Of a stretch of 64,000 nucleotides of DNA, positions 14,872-23,445 are shown piece after piece. Every line of letters starts with the position of its first letter. The stretch's first letter is position 1. The position numbers and the translations under genes are program-made. This stretch comes from JBMHDN01 sp049889355. GTDB lineage: Bacteria > Pseudomonadota > Alphaproteobacteria > Puniceispirillales > Puniceispirillaceae. The notes below the pieces were generated by a model. The model was given only the letters and a program-made list of their open reading frames with translations. It was not told the origin of the DNA and did no database searches. The stretch is from positions 62,001 through 126,000 of the forward strand of contig JBMHDN010000032.1 of the NCBI GenBank assembly GCA_049889355.1, read 5' to 3'.

Positions 14872-17064
14872 ATGGAACGTGCAATGACCTTTGATGATGC
14901 CGCGATGATGGGGCTGTCTCAAGATGAGTGGCAGCTTATTCAAGACCGGCTGGGGCGTCTTCCAAATATGTGTGAATTGGGCATTTTCTCGGCCATGTGG
15001 TCAGAACATTGCTCGTATAAATCCTCCAAAAAATGGCTGAAAACACTGCCTGTGGACGGACCGCAGGTCATCCAAGGCCCTGGTGAGAATGCTGGTGTTG
15101 TCGATATTGGCGATGGTCAGGCTGTGGTGTTTAAAATTGAGAGCCACAATCACCCCTCCTTTATCGAACCCTATCAGGGTGCGGCAACAGGGGTTGGCGG
15201 TATTTTGCGTGATGTCTTTACCATGGGTGCACGGCCTGTAGCCTTGTTAAATGCCTTGCGTTTTGGCGCACCAGATCATGAAAAGACCAAGCATCTGCTC
15301 TCAGGTGTGGTCTCTGGTATTGGCGGTTATGGCAATTGTATTGGCATCCCAACCGTCGGCGGTGAGGTTAATTTCGATCCGTCCTATAATGGCAATATTC
15401 TGGTCAATGCGATGGCTGTCGGCCTGGCCCATTCTGACCGGATTTTCTACTCAGCGGCTACTGGCCCCGGCAATCCGGTGATTTATGTCGGCGCAAAAAC
15501 AGGGCGTGATGGGATTCATGGCGCAACCATGGCCTCTGCTGAATTTTCTGAAGAGAGCGAGAGCAAGCGCCCAACTGTTCAGGTGGGCGATCCGTTCACC
15601 GGCAAGCTGTTGATGGAAGCCTGCCTTGAATTGATGGCCGCGGGTGCGGTGCTTGCTATTCAAGATATGGGTGCAGCTGGTCTGACCTCTTCTTCAGTTG
15701 AGATGGCCTCGAAAGGCGGCCTTGGCATGGAGATGGATCTGGATTTGGTGCCAGTGCGCGAAACCCAGATGAGCGCCTATGAGATCATGCTCTCTGAGAG
15801 CCAGGAACGCATGTTGATGGTTATTGACCCAGAACAAGCGCAAACCGCGCGCGCCATTTTTGAAAAATGGGATCTGGATTTCATGCCCATCGGCAAGGTG
15901 ACTGACACTGGGCGTTTGGTGCTGCTGAAAAATGGCGAGACAGCATGCGATATCCCACTCGATCCGCTGGTCGATGACGCACCTGAATATGACCGCCCCC
16001 ATGAAAAACAGCCTGTACCGGCCAAGCTGGGTGCTGATGAGCTGGTACAAGACATGCCGGCCAGCCAAGCGCTCGCCACCCTGTTGGCCCATCCAAATCT
16101 GGCCAGCCGGCGCTGGGTTTACGAGCAATATGACAGTCATGTGATGGCTGATACGATTGTTGGGCCTGGCGGAGATGCCGCACTGGTGCGCGTTCATGGC
16201 ACAGATAAGGCATTGGCTGTTACCACGGATTGCAGCCCGCGTTATGTACTAGCTGACCCAGAGACAGGTGGTAAGCAGGCTGTGGCCGAAGCCTATCGCA
16301 ATATCATTGCCGTTGGTGCAAAGCCACTGGCGGTGACCAATAATCTTAATTTTGGCAATCCGGAAAAGCCAGAGATTATGGCCCAGATTGTGGGCTCGGT
16401 GCAAGGCATGGGCGCAGCCTGTCTGGCCCTTGATACGCCTGTGGTCTCTGGCAATGTGTCCTTATATAACGAAACAGACGGTCAAGCTATTCAGCCCTGC
16501 CCGGTCATCGGTATGGTCGGCCTTGCGCAAGATTGGCGCAAAGCCCCTGAGACTGCCCTGACACAAGCCGGTCTAAGCCTGATTGAATTTGGCGGCAAGC
16601 CTGACGAAGCAGGCTGGCTTTCTAATTCGCGCTATGCTGAGATTATGGCTGATAAAACAGGCGGTGCACCGCCTTTGGTGGATTTAGAGCTTGAGCGGGT
16701 GCAAGGTGAGTTTTTGCTGGCACAGGCAGATGCAGGCACCATGGCGGCGCTGCATGATATCAGCGATGGCGGCATGCTGGTTGCGCTGGCTGAAATGCTG
16801 ATGGCTGGCTCAGCTGGGGCTGAACTAACGCTTGGCGGTGACAATCTGCATGCCGATTATTTTGGCGAGTCGCAGGGCCGTTATCTGGTGGCTGTTGAAG
16901 ATGCTGATGGCTTTATGGCTGCCGCAGAATCAGCTGGTATAGCAACGCGCCTTATCGGCTCAACTATCGCAGATGCTGTCTTGAAAGTCAGTGAAGCGGA
17001 CACCATATCTGTGACAGATTTGGCAGATGCTTTTGAAAAAGGCTTGCCAGAAATCACAAGCTGA
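14872..17064 (+). CDS. purL: phosphoribosylformylglycinamidine synthase subunit PurL
   Basis: The ATP-dependent catalytic subunit of the small, three-part type (730 residues, as against about 1300 for the fused gammaproteobacterial enzyme). It has two AIRS-like halves; the N-terminal half carries WSEHCSYKSS and KIESHNHPSFIEP, where the catalytic His is found, and GGILRDVFTMGARP. The second half has NNLNFGNPEKPE and HDISDGGML. The ATG at 14872 has GGAGAG eight bases upstream; a second ATG at 14884 lacks such a site. Confidence 0.97.
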   Translation: MERAMTFDDAAMMGLSQDEWQLIQDRLGRLPNMCELGIFSAMWSEHCSYKSSKKWLKTLPVDGPQVIQGPGENAGVVDIGDGQAVVFKIESHNHPSFIEPYQGAATGVGGILRDVFTMGARPVALLNALRFGAPDHEKTKHLLSGVVSGIGGYGNCIGIPTVGGEVNFDPSYNGNILVNAMAVGLAHSDRIFYSAATGPGNPVIYVGAKTGRDGIHGATMASAEFSEESESKRPTVQVGDPFTGKLLMEACLELMAAGAVLAIQDMGAAGLTSSSVEMASKGGLGMEMDLDLVPVRETQMSAYEIMLSESQERMLMVIDPEQAQTARAIFEKWDLDFMPIGKVTDTGRLVLLKNGETACDIPLDPLVDDAPEYDRPHEKQPVPAKLGADELVQDMPASQALATLLAHPNLASRRWVYEQYDSHVMADTIVGPGGDAALVRVHGTDKALAVTTDCSPRYVLADPETGGKQAVAEAYRNIIAVGAKPLAVTNNLNFGNPEKPEIMAQIVGSVQGMGAACLALDTPVVSGNVSLYNETDGQAIQPCPVIGMVGLAQDWRKAPETALTQAGLSLIEFGGKPDEAGWLSNSRYAEIMADKTGGAPPLVDLELERVQGEFLLAQADAGTMAALHDISDGGMLVALAEMLMAGSAGAELTLGGDNLHADYFGESQGRYLVAVEDADGFMAAAESAGIATRLIGSTIADAVLKVSEADTISVTDLADAFEKGLPEITS

Positions 17065-17128
17065 TAAATGCTGGCAACGCATTGGTTGTTCAGGCCAAAT
17101 CAGTTGGAAAAATCAGGAGAGCAGACAG

Positions 17129-17380
17129 ATGGCGATGCAAGCACATGAAATTGAAGAGCTGATTAAAGCCGCTTTTCCTGATGCAAGCGTACGTATCGAG
17201 GATCTGGCCGGTGATGGCGATCATTATGCTTGTTTTGTAGAAACAAAGGCATTTGAAGGCAAAAACCGTGTGCAACAGCATCAGATGGTCTATCAGGCAT
17301 TAGGCGGACGTATGGGCGGCGAATTACATGCGCTGGCGGTGCAAACCCGTGTCCCAAAATCTGATGATGAAAGCGCATAA
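17129..17380 (+). CDS. BolA family protein
   Basis: An 83-residue BolA/IbaG-type protein with the helix-turn-helix-like core, the invariant His in QHQMVYQAL, and the start AHEIEELIKAAFPDA. With monothiol glutaredoxins, BolA proteins bind a shared 2Fe-2S cluster and take part in iron-sulphur trafficking. The partner glutaredoxin gene lies 12 bases downstream, a standard alphaproteobacterial pairing. The ATG at 17129 has AGGAGA eight bases upstream; an upstream GTG/TTG reading has no such site and adds sequence foreign to the family. Confidence 0.93.
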   Translation: MAMQAHEIEELIKAAFPDASVRIEDLAGDGDHYACFVETKAFEGKNRVQQHQMVYQALGGRMGGELHALAVQTRVPKSDDESA

Positions 17381-17392
17381 AGGATAGTTAAA

Positions 17393-17740
17393 ATGAGTGA
17401 ATTAAATAACGCCGTAAAAGAACGTATCGAGACCGAAATCAAGTCAGAAGATGTGGTGCTGTTCATGAAAGGCAGCCCTATTTTCCCACAATGCGGTTTC
17501 TCTGCGGCGGTTGTGGGCGTATTGTCTCATTTAGGTGTGCCTTTTCATGGCATCAATGTCCTGGATGACAATGACATTCGCGAAGGCATTAAGCTTTATT
17601 CTGATTGGCCGACCATTCCCCAGCTTTATGTGAAGGGTGAGTTTGTAGGCGGCTGCGATATTGTGCGTGAAATGTATGAAACCGGTGAATTGCTGGAAAT
17701 GCTCAACACGCATGGCATTAATGTTCAGCCTCAAGGCTAG
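17393..17740 (+). CDS. grxD: monothiol glutaredoxin Grx4 type
   Basis: A 115-residue CGFS-type glutaredoxin. The active Cys34 is in PQCGFSAAV, with the glutathione-contact segment WPTIPQLYVKGEFVGGCDI and the cis-Pro loop intact. Such proteins carry and hand over 2Fe-2S clusters bound by glutathione and do not act as general reductants. The BolA gene just upstream encodes the likely partner. Both follow purL, whose pathway needs Fe-S-dependent glutamine-PRPP amidotransferase in many bacteria, although that gene is not here. Confidence 0.95.
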   Translation: MSELNNAVKERIETEIKSEDVVLFMKGSPIFPQCGFSAAVVGVLSHLGVPFHGINVLDDNDIREGIKLYSDWPTIPQLYVKGEFVGGCDIVREMYETGELLEMLNTHGINVQPQG

Positions 17741-17817
17741 GCCGCTTGCCTGAACTTGTTGCATGATAGGGTGCCTGCGTTTCAACTGCCCCTTTTGGGC
17801 AAGATAGGCAGGCCGAC

Positions 17818-18201
17818 ATGTCACTTCTAGAACCTGAATTCTATTTAAATGGCGCATCAGCTGCGGATATCGCAGCTGAAATAGGTGCTGGTGCGGATAT
17901 TAATGAGCGTACGCAAGATGGCTCAACCGCACTTCATCTGGCTGTCTATTATCAAGGGACGCCAGAAGCGATAGGCGCGCTGATTGATGCTGGCCTTGAT
18001 GTGAACGCTGTTTCAACTGACGGGACCACACCACTGCATGATGCAGCCAGCAAAGGCCATTGTAAAGCGATTGAGATTTTATTGGCAAATGGGGCAGACA
18101 TTAATGCACGCCGCCCCAATGGCGCGTGCGCGTTGGATTGGGCTTATAAATATGGCACAGAAGAGGCTGCAGAGCTACTCAGGACATATAACAAGCCGTA
18201 A
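17818..18201 (+). CDS. small ankyrin-repeat protein
   Basis: A 127-residue protein made almost wholly of three ankyrin repeats: DGSTALHLAVYYQGTPE, DGTTPLHDAASKGHCK and PNGACALDWAYKYGT blocks at about 40-115. Ankyrin stacks bind other proteins; no partner is indicated, and there is no signal peptide. It follows grxD after 77 bases and converges with the ABM-domain gene. Confidence 0.85.
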   Translation: MSLLEPEFYLNGASAADIAAEIGAGADINERTQDGSTALHLAVYYQGTPEAIGALIDAGLDVNAVSTDGTTPLHDAASKGHCKAIEILLANGADINARRPNGACALDWAYKYGTEEAAELLRTYNKP

Positions 18202-18213
18202 CCAGACTTGTTA

Positions 18214-18564
18214 TCATTCTTCTGTTTCGTCTGTCAGATTTTCTAACCCAAAGGCTCTGTCTTCTTCAATCTTGGCGATGCGCAGCTGAAACCAGCTATA
18301 GAACTCCAACCTGCCCATCTCTTGGGCCTGTAGATGTGCGCCATGCTGCCCCCATGCCCTGATGGCCTCCCGGCTCTCCCAATAGGACACGGTAATGCCA
18401 AGACCTGCCTCATCACGTACAGATTCCATACCTAGAAAACCTGGCTGTTCTTCGGCTAGGCGCACCATCTGCTCTGCCATCATCTCATAGATATCTTGGC
18501 CTGTTTGTGCACGCTGATTGGTAAAAATACAGGCATAATAAGGCTTGGGCCAATTCAAAGACAT
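18214..18564 (-). CDS. antibiotic biosynthesis monooxygenase (ABM) domain protein
   Basis: A 116-residue ferredoxin-like ABM-domain protein. The typical run is YYACIFTNQR, then EEQPGFLGMESVRDEAGLGITVSYWESREAIRAW, and a short C-terminal acidic tail. This tail type is common in YqjZ-like members of unknown substrate; some ABM proteins oxidise quinones or degrade haem, but the haem-oxygenase ligands are not evident. It lies downstream of rpsD on the same strand but is separated from it by a terminator. Confidence 0.8.
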   Translation of the reverse strand: MSLNWPKPYYACIFTNQRAQTGQDIYEMMAEQMVRLAEEQPGFLGMESVRDEAGLGITVSYWESREAIRAWGQHGAHLQAQEMGRLEFYSWFQLRIAKIEEDRAFGLENLTDETEE

Positions 18565-18663
18565 GGCGCTTTACTCCATCTGCAAAGGCGATAAACAGAT
18601 GGGCAAATGACAATCATTCACCCATCGATATACCAGCTTAAATCAATTCATAAAAAATAGGCC

Positions 18664-18697
18664 AAAAAAAAAGCACCGGCCAAAACCGGTGCTTTTT
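18664..18697 (-). terminator. intrinsic terminator of rpsD
   Basis: GCACCGG (18673-18679) pairs with CCGGTGC (18686-18692) around a six-base loop. Flanking A- and T-runs extend the stem and give a U-tract in either direction, the longer one for leftward transcription. It lies 39 bases after the rpsD stop codon. Confidence 0.9.
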
Positions 18698-18735
18698 GCA
18701 TTTCCAATACCCGTCATAACAGACGGGATAGTCAC

Positions 18736-19365
18736 TTAACGTGAGTAATATTCGACCACCAGATTTGGTTCCATCTGAACTGGGTAAGGTACTTCTTCCA
18801 GAGATGGGACACGCACGAATGTAGCTGTGCGCTTATCGTGATCAGCTTCGATATATTCTGGGACATCACGCTCAGTTGAGGCGATGGCATCCAGAACAGC
18901 TGGAATTTCTTTTGCTTTGTCACGCAGCTGGATAACATCACCAGCCTTGACCATAACAGAACCGATGTTACAACGCTTGCCGTTGAGCAGGATGTGACCA
19001 TGGTTGATCAACTGGCGTGCCGCAAAAACGGTTGGGGCCAGCTTTGAGCGATATAAAAAGGCGTCCATACGTGATTCCAAAATACCGATCAGGTTCAGAC
19101 CAGTATCACCACGGCGGCGCACAGCTTCAAAATAATATTTCTTGAACTGCTTCTCGCCAATATTACCGTAATAGCCCTTTAGCTTCTGCTTCGCCATCAG
19201 CTGGATACCGAAGTCAGTTGGCTTCTTGCGACGCTGACCATGCTGACCAGGTGCGTATGAACGGTTATTGAGCGGAGATTTTGCACGACCCCACAGATTC
19301 ACGCCAAGACGGCGGTCAATCTTATGTTTTGAAGGGCGGCGCTTGTGTTCGACTTTAGGTGCCAT
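18736..19365 (-). CDS. rpsD: 30S ribosomal protein S4
   Basis: Primary 16S rRNA-binding protein of the small subunit. At 209 residues it has the N-terminal RRLGVNLWGRAKSP segment, the SYAPGQHGQRRKKPTDFG block, and the S4 RNA-binding domain with LINHGHILLNGKR (about 115-127). The ATG at 19365 has AAGGA nine bases upstream; an in-frame GTG six bases earlier has only a three-base gap and is unlikely. It is monocistronic between a good promoter at 19481-19508 and a terminator at 18664-18697. Confidence 0.98.
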   Translation of the reverse strand: MAPKVEHKRRPSKHKIDRRLGVNLWGRAKSPLNNRSYAPGQHGQRRKKPTDFGIQLMAKQKLKGYYGNIGEKQFKKYYFEAVRRRGDTGLNLIGILESRMDAFLYRSKLAPTVFAARQLINHGHILLNGKRCNIGSVMVKAGDVIQLRDKAKEIPAVLDAIASTERDVPEYIEADHDKRTATFVRVPSLEEVPYPVQMEPNLVVEYYSR

Positions 19366-19401
19366 TATCACATGTCCTTGTTTTATCTTGTTTTATTGGC
19401 C

Positions 19402-19448
19402 CGGTAGTGCCGCTGGCTTGCGCCTTTAGCCGGGACCCCTACCGCAAG
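19402..19448 (-). promoter_or_regulatory. structured rpsD leader with two alternative pairings
   Basis: The segment between the promoter and rpsD forms two 6-bp pairings that share bases. CTTGCG (19417-19422) can pair with CGCAAG (19443-19448), and CGGTAG (19402-19407) can pair with CTACCG (19439-19444). As they overlap at 19443-19444, the two cannot be complete at once. Ribosomal protein S4 is known to repress its own messenger through a leader pseudoknot in E. coli and Bacillus; a similar switch is plausible here. Only the complementarity is seen. Confidence 0.4.
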
Positions 19449-19480
19449 GGCAGAACTCCACTTTCCCGAGAATGGCGCAC

Positions 19481-19508
19481 ATAATACAAAAAATATGAAG
19501 ACCGTCAA
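19481..19508 (-). promoter_or_regulatory. sigma-70 promoter of rpsD
   Basis: On the minus strand TTGACG (forward 19503-19508), a 16-base spacer rich in T, and TATTAT (forward 19481-19486). It implies a start near 19474 and a leader of about 110 bases before rpsD. Strong agreement with the consensus is expected for a ribosomal protein gene. Confidence 0.7.
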
Positions 19509-19561
19509 GCAAATTTGGCGGATTTCCTAGGCTAACAGCGCATTGCCGGCCTGTTTCATTC

Positions 19562-20362
19562 CTATTTGGGATCTCGCGGTGCTCTGGCAAAGAGCGTAAG
19601 GACACCATGGAGCGTGCGCAATTCCTGATGAGAGGGTGCCGCGCGGCCAAATAGGGTGCGCAAATTACGCTTTACAATCGGGGCCATTTCAGGAGCGGTA
19701 AAGAAACCACGCGCCTCTAACATCTCTTCTAATCGGGTGAAAAAGAATTCACGCTCTGCAATATCGGCAGGCTGAGGTGCATCAGCTGAAAAAGGCCCGC
19801 CTTGATCCAGCAGGCAAGCCATGCGCCATTCCCAGCCCATCACCATCACCGCTTGTGCCAGATTGAGCGACATGCCCTTTGGATTGAGATCTGCAGTCGC
19901 CACTAAATCAGCTAAGGCAAGCTCGTCATTATCAAGGCCGGAGCGTTCTGAGCCGAAAAGAAAGGCGACCCTTCCTGTCTCATGAGTGGTGTGATGGGCT
20001 ACAGCCATGCCGGCGGCTTCACGCGGACCACAGACAGGCTTTGCCAAATCGCGCGGACGTGCAGAGGTGGCAATCATAAAGCTGATATCATGGCAAGCCG
20101 CAGCCAGCGTGTCATAGACACGCGCCTCAGCAATAATATCCTTGCCAGAGGCGGCCATCGGTTCAGCAGCTGGATTTGGCCAGCCATCACGCGGGGCAAC
20201 CAGCCGTAAATCAATCAGGCCACAATTTTTCATCGCCCGTGCAGAGGCACCGATATTCTCGCCCATTTGCGGGCGAGCCAATATCACTACCGGCGGGCGA
20301 TAGCCTGCAGCCTGCCAGATATCATCTGATATTGGATGAGAGGTTGAGGAGACCTCAGACAT
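19562..20362 (-). CDS. trmJ: tRNA (cytidine/uridine-32-2'-O-)-methyltransferase TrmJ type
   Basis: A 266-residue SPOUT methyltransferase that 2'-O-methylates position 32 of certain tRNAs. Motif 1 is RPQMGENIGASARAMKN (about 30-46), motif 2 FLFGSERSGLDNDEL and motif 3 NPKGMSLNLAQAVMVMGWE, which make the trefoil knot binding SAM. It overlaps the end of the upstream cimA gene by eight bases, so translation is probably coupled. rpsD lies downstream under its own promoter. Confidence 0.93.
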   Translation of the reverse strand: MSEVSSTSHPISDDIWQAAGYRPPVVILARPQMGENIGASARAMKNCGLIDLRLVAPRDGWPNPAAEPMAASGKDIIAEARVYDTLAAACHDISFMIATSARPRDLAKPVCGPREAAGMAVAHHTTHETGRVAFLFGSERSGLDNDELALADLVATADLNPKGMSLNLAQAVMVMGWEWRMACLLDQGGPFSADAPQPADIAEREFFFTRLEEMLEARGFFTAPEMAPIVKRNLRTLFGRAAPSHQELRTLHGVLTLFARAPRDPK

Positions 20363-21968
20363 GCTGACCAGCTTGTCCGTTTAACTGCATCAGCTTCCAG
20401 AACATGCCGTCTTGTAAGGCAATGACCGACGCATCAATGATATTAGTCGACACGCCGACCGTACGCCATTTCAGCCCTTTGGCATCCTGAAATTCAATCA
20501 GCACACGGGTTACTGCCCCAGTACCGGATGTATCATCATGCGGCTCAAGGATACGCACCTTATAATCGATCAGCTCTACCTCATTTAAAGCTGGGTAAGC
20601 ACGTCCCAATGCTTTGCGGATCGCACCATCGACCGCATTGACAGGGCCATTGCCCAATGCGACCTCATGGTGGGTTTCGCCCTCGACTATAATCGCAGCA
20701 GAGGCTTCTGATTCCACCACCAACTCGCCTTTGGCATTAAAGCGGCGTTCATCCATGACCCGAAACCGGCCAATTTCAAAATAAGTCGGCACTTCGCCCA
20801 GAAAGCGTCTGGCCAAAAGTTCGAAACTGGCTTCAGCGGAATCATAAGACCAACCATCAAATTCACGCTGTTTGATCTCTCTTATCAGATATTCAATGCG
20901 CTCATCTTTTGCATCGATGCTAAGCCCCACCTCTTTGAAACGCGCCATAATATTGGCCCGGCCTGACTGATCTGAAATCAGATAATGACGCTCGTTACCC
21001 ACGGTATCAGGTGGTACATGTTCATAAGTGCGCGGGTCCTTTTGCGCAGCTGAGGCATGCAAACCGCCCTTATGGGCAAAGGCCGCCTGACCGACATAAG
21101 GCGCATGTGCATTAGGCGCTCGGTTGAGTCGCTCATCCAGCATCCTGGACAAACCCACCAGACGCGGAAGCTTGTCTTTATCAATGCTGGTCTCATAACC
21201 TAATTTTAGCATCAGATTTGGAATAAGGGTGATGAGGTCTGCATTGCCACAACGCTCGCCAATGCCATTAATGGTGCCTTGAATTTGGCGTGCACCGGCT
21301 TTGACTGCAGCCAGCGAATTGGCCACCGCCTGACCTGTGTCATTATGACAATGGATACCCAGATTGGCGTCTGGCAGATGGGCTTTTGTCTCAGAGACAA
21401 TGTCAAAAATCTCATCAGGCATAGACCCGCCATTGGTATCGCACAGTACAATCCAATCTGCCCCGCCTTCAAAAGCAGCCCTCGCACAGCTCAGTGCAAA
21501 ATCGCGGTTGGCCTTAAACCCGTCGAAATAATGCTCACAATCAAACATCGCCAGACCAAGACGCGCCTTGGCAGCGGCAACTGATTGGCGGATCATCTCC
21601 AAATTTTCATCTAACGTGGTATTCAGCGCGGTCGTTACATGAAAATCCCATGTTTTACCAACCAGACAGGCCCCATCTGTATCTGGTTCCAGCACCGCTT
21701 GCAGGCCTGGATCATTTTCAACAGAACGCCCGCCACGCCGGGTCATACCAAAGGCTATGAATTTGGCCTTCTTCAATTTCGGTGGCGCACTGAAAAACCC
21801 GTCATCTGTCGGGTTTGCGCCAGGCCAGCCGCCTTCAACATAATCAATACCAAATTCATCCAGCGCCGCCGCAATGGCTTGCTTATCTGCAACAGAGAAG
21901 TCAATACCGCGAGTCTGTCCACCATCACGTAATGTGGTATCAAATAGCCAGATTTTTTCGCCTGCCAT
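20355..21968 (-). CDS. cimA: citramalate synthase
   Basis: Condenses pyruvate and acetyl-CoA to (R)-citramalate, giving 2-oxobutyrate for isoleucine without threonine deaminase. At 537 residues it has the HMGL-like TIM barrel opening LFDTTLRDGGQTRG, the metal site HCHNDTG (about 200) and the catalytic NGIGERCGNADL. It also has a long C-terminal LeuA-type dimer and regulatory domain (about 400-530), expected to respond to isoleucine. The 2-isopropylmalate synthase family is close, but the long linker with GLHASAAQKDPRTYEH is the CimA form. The ilv genes at the far end of the window would use its product. The ATG at 21968 has AGGGACAG upstream. Confidence 0.93.
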   Translation of the reverse strand: MAGEKIWLFDTTLRDGGQTRGIDFSVADKQAIAAALDEFGIDYVEGGWPGANPTDDGFFSAPPKLKKAKFIAFGMTRRGGRSVENDPGLQAVLEPDTDGACLVGKTWDFHVTTALNTTLDENLEMIRQSVAAAKARLGLAMFDCEHYFDGFKANRDFALSCARAAFEGGADWIVLCDTNGGSMPDEIFDIVSETKAHLPDANLGIHCHNDTGQAVANSLAAVKAGARQIQGTINGIGERCGNADLITLIPNLMLKLGYETSIDKDKLPRLVGLSRMLDERLNRAPNAHAPYVGQAAFAHKGGLHASAAQKDPRTYEHVPPDTVGNERHYLISDQSGRANIMARFKEVGLSIDAKDERIEYLIREIKQREFDGWSYDSAEASFELLARRFLGEVPTYFEIGRFRVMDERRFNAKGELVVESEASAAIIVEGETHHEVALGNGPVNAVDGAIRKALGRAYPALNEVELIDYKVRILEPHDDTSGTGAVTRVLIEFQDAKGLKWRTVGVSTNIIDASVIALQDGMFWKLMQLNGQAGQHV

Positions 21969-22074
21969 TTTGGACTGTCCCTTTTTTCTCTGCTCACTTA
22001 AAGATCTGTTGTCATGCGTGATTGTCTATATCGCGTTTCAGCCTGTGGCGCAAATCCTGCCCCAATTGAAATGC

Positions 22075-23445
22075 TTAGCGCCTGCGCCAGCTGGTCCCCT
22101 CCGGCCCATCCAGCAATTCAATATCCATCGCCAGTAATTTATCACGGATCGCATCTGCCGTTGCAAAATCACGGGCACTACGCGCTGCATTGCGTGCTTC
22201 GATATCGGCCTCAATCGCCGCCTCATCTGGCCCATCTGCCTTTGCCCCACCTTTTAGCCAGACCTGGCTGTCTTCTTCTAGCAAGCCGATGAGAGCGGCA
22301 CTGGCTTTGAGCTGAGCAGCGGCTTTTATATCGCCTTTATTGGCCTGTTTGGCGAGTTGATGCAGCACCGAGATAGCCAGCGGTGTATTTAAATCATCAC
22401 ATAAAGCAGCCAGAAAATCAGCATGCGGCTCAGCGCTTTGTTCCACCTCAGCGGTGGCGGCATAAAGCTTATCCAGCGCAGCTTTTGCTTCTGCAATCTG
22501 CTTGTCTGAAAAATCAAGCGGGGCGCGATAATGGGCAGAGAGCAGACCAAGACGGATAGCCTCGCCGCGATGTTTTTCGAGCGCTTGTGCCACAGTGGTG
22601 AAATTGCCCAGTGATTTGGACATTTTCTCGCCATCGACTGTTACATAGCCATTATGCACCCAAAAACGAGCCATCGTATCTGTGCCATGGCCACAACAGC
22701 TCTGGGCGATTTCATTTTCGTGATGGGGGAAAATCAAATCAAGGCCACCAGCATGAATATCAAATTCAGCCCCTAAATAGCGTGCTGACATGGCTGAACA
22801 TTCAATATGCCAGCCAGGGCGGCCATACCCCCATGGGCTGTCCCATCCAGGCTGATGAGGCTCAGATGGTTTCCAGAGCACGAAATCAGCCGGATTGCGC
22901 TTGTAAGGGGCAATTTCCACCCGTGCACCAGCGATCATCTCATCCATAGATCGGCCAGAAAGCTGGCCATAATCAGACATAGAGCTGACATCAAAAAGCA
23001 CGTGGCCTTCAGCAGCATAGGCATGACCCTTTTCAATCAATGTCTGATTGAGGGCAATCATCTCTGCAATATGATCAGTGGCGCGTGGCTCAACATCAGG
23101 GTGCAATACCTTGAGGGACTTTGCATCTTCATGAAAACAGCTGATTGTATCTTCACAAAGCTGGCGGATATCGATATCGCGCTCAGCCGCACGGGCATTA
23201 ATCTTATCATCTACATCGGTGATATTGCGCACATAACAAACAGCGCCCCGGCCATAGAGATGACGGAGCACACGCACCAATACATCAAACACCACCAACG
23301 GGCGTGCATTGCCAACATGGATGCGGTCATAAACAGTTGGCCCGCAGGCATAAATCCCTATTCTAGACGGGTCTGCCGGCTGAAAAGGCTGTTTAGCGCG
23401 TGCCAGCGTATTATGCAGAACAAGCTGAGGAGACAAGCCAGACAT
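22075..23445 (-). CDS. cysS: cysteinyl-tRNA synthetase
   Basis: Class I synthetase charging tRNA-Cys, 456 residues. The zinc-binding Cys is in YACGPTVYD, the HIGH motif reads HVGN, the zinc ligands in FPHHENEIAQSCC are present and the KMSKS motif is exact. The start at 23445 gives MSGLSPQLVLHN. A longer upstream reading of 58 residues is simply antisense-like sequence inside gltX. The ATG shares one base with the gltX stop (TAATG), so the pair is translationally coupled. Confidence 0.97.
   Translation of the reverse strand: MSGLSPQLVLHNTLARAKQPFQPADPSRIGIYACGPTVYDRIHVGNARPLVVFDVLVRVLRHLYGRGAVCYVRNITDVDDKINARAAERDIDIRQLCEDTISCFHEDAKSLKVLHPDVEPRATDHIAEMIALNQTLIEKGHAYAAEGHVLFDVSSMSDYGQLSGRSMDEMIAGARVEIAPYKRNPADFVLWKPSEPHQPGWDSPWGYGRPGWHIECSAMSARYLGAEFDIHAGGLDLIFPHHENEIAQSCCGHGTDTMARFWVHNGYVTVDGEKMSKSLGNFTTVAQALEKHRGEAIRLGLLSAHYRAPLDFSDKQIAEAKAALDKLYAATAEVEQSAEPHADFLAALCDDLNTPLAISVLHQLAKQANKGDIKAAAQLKASAALIGLLEEDSQVWLKGGAKADGPDEAAIEADIEARNAARSARDFATADAIRDKLLAMDIELLDGPEGTSWRRR

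Noticed and set aside
17780..17802. Terminator after grxD
   Set aside because: TGCCC and GGGCA could pair around CTTTT, but the stem is only five pairs with no U-tract, and the ankyrin gene follows at once.
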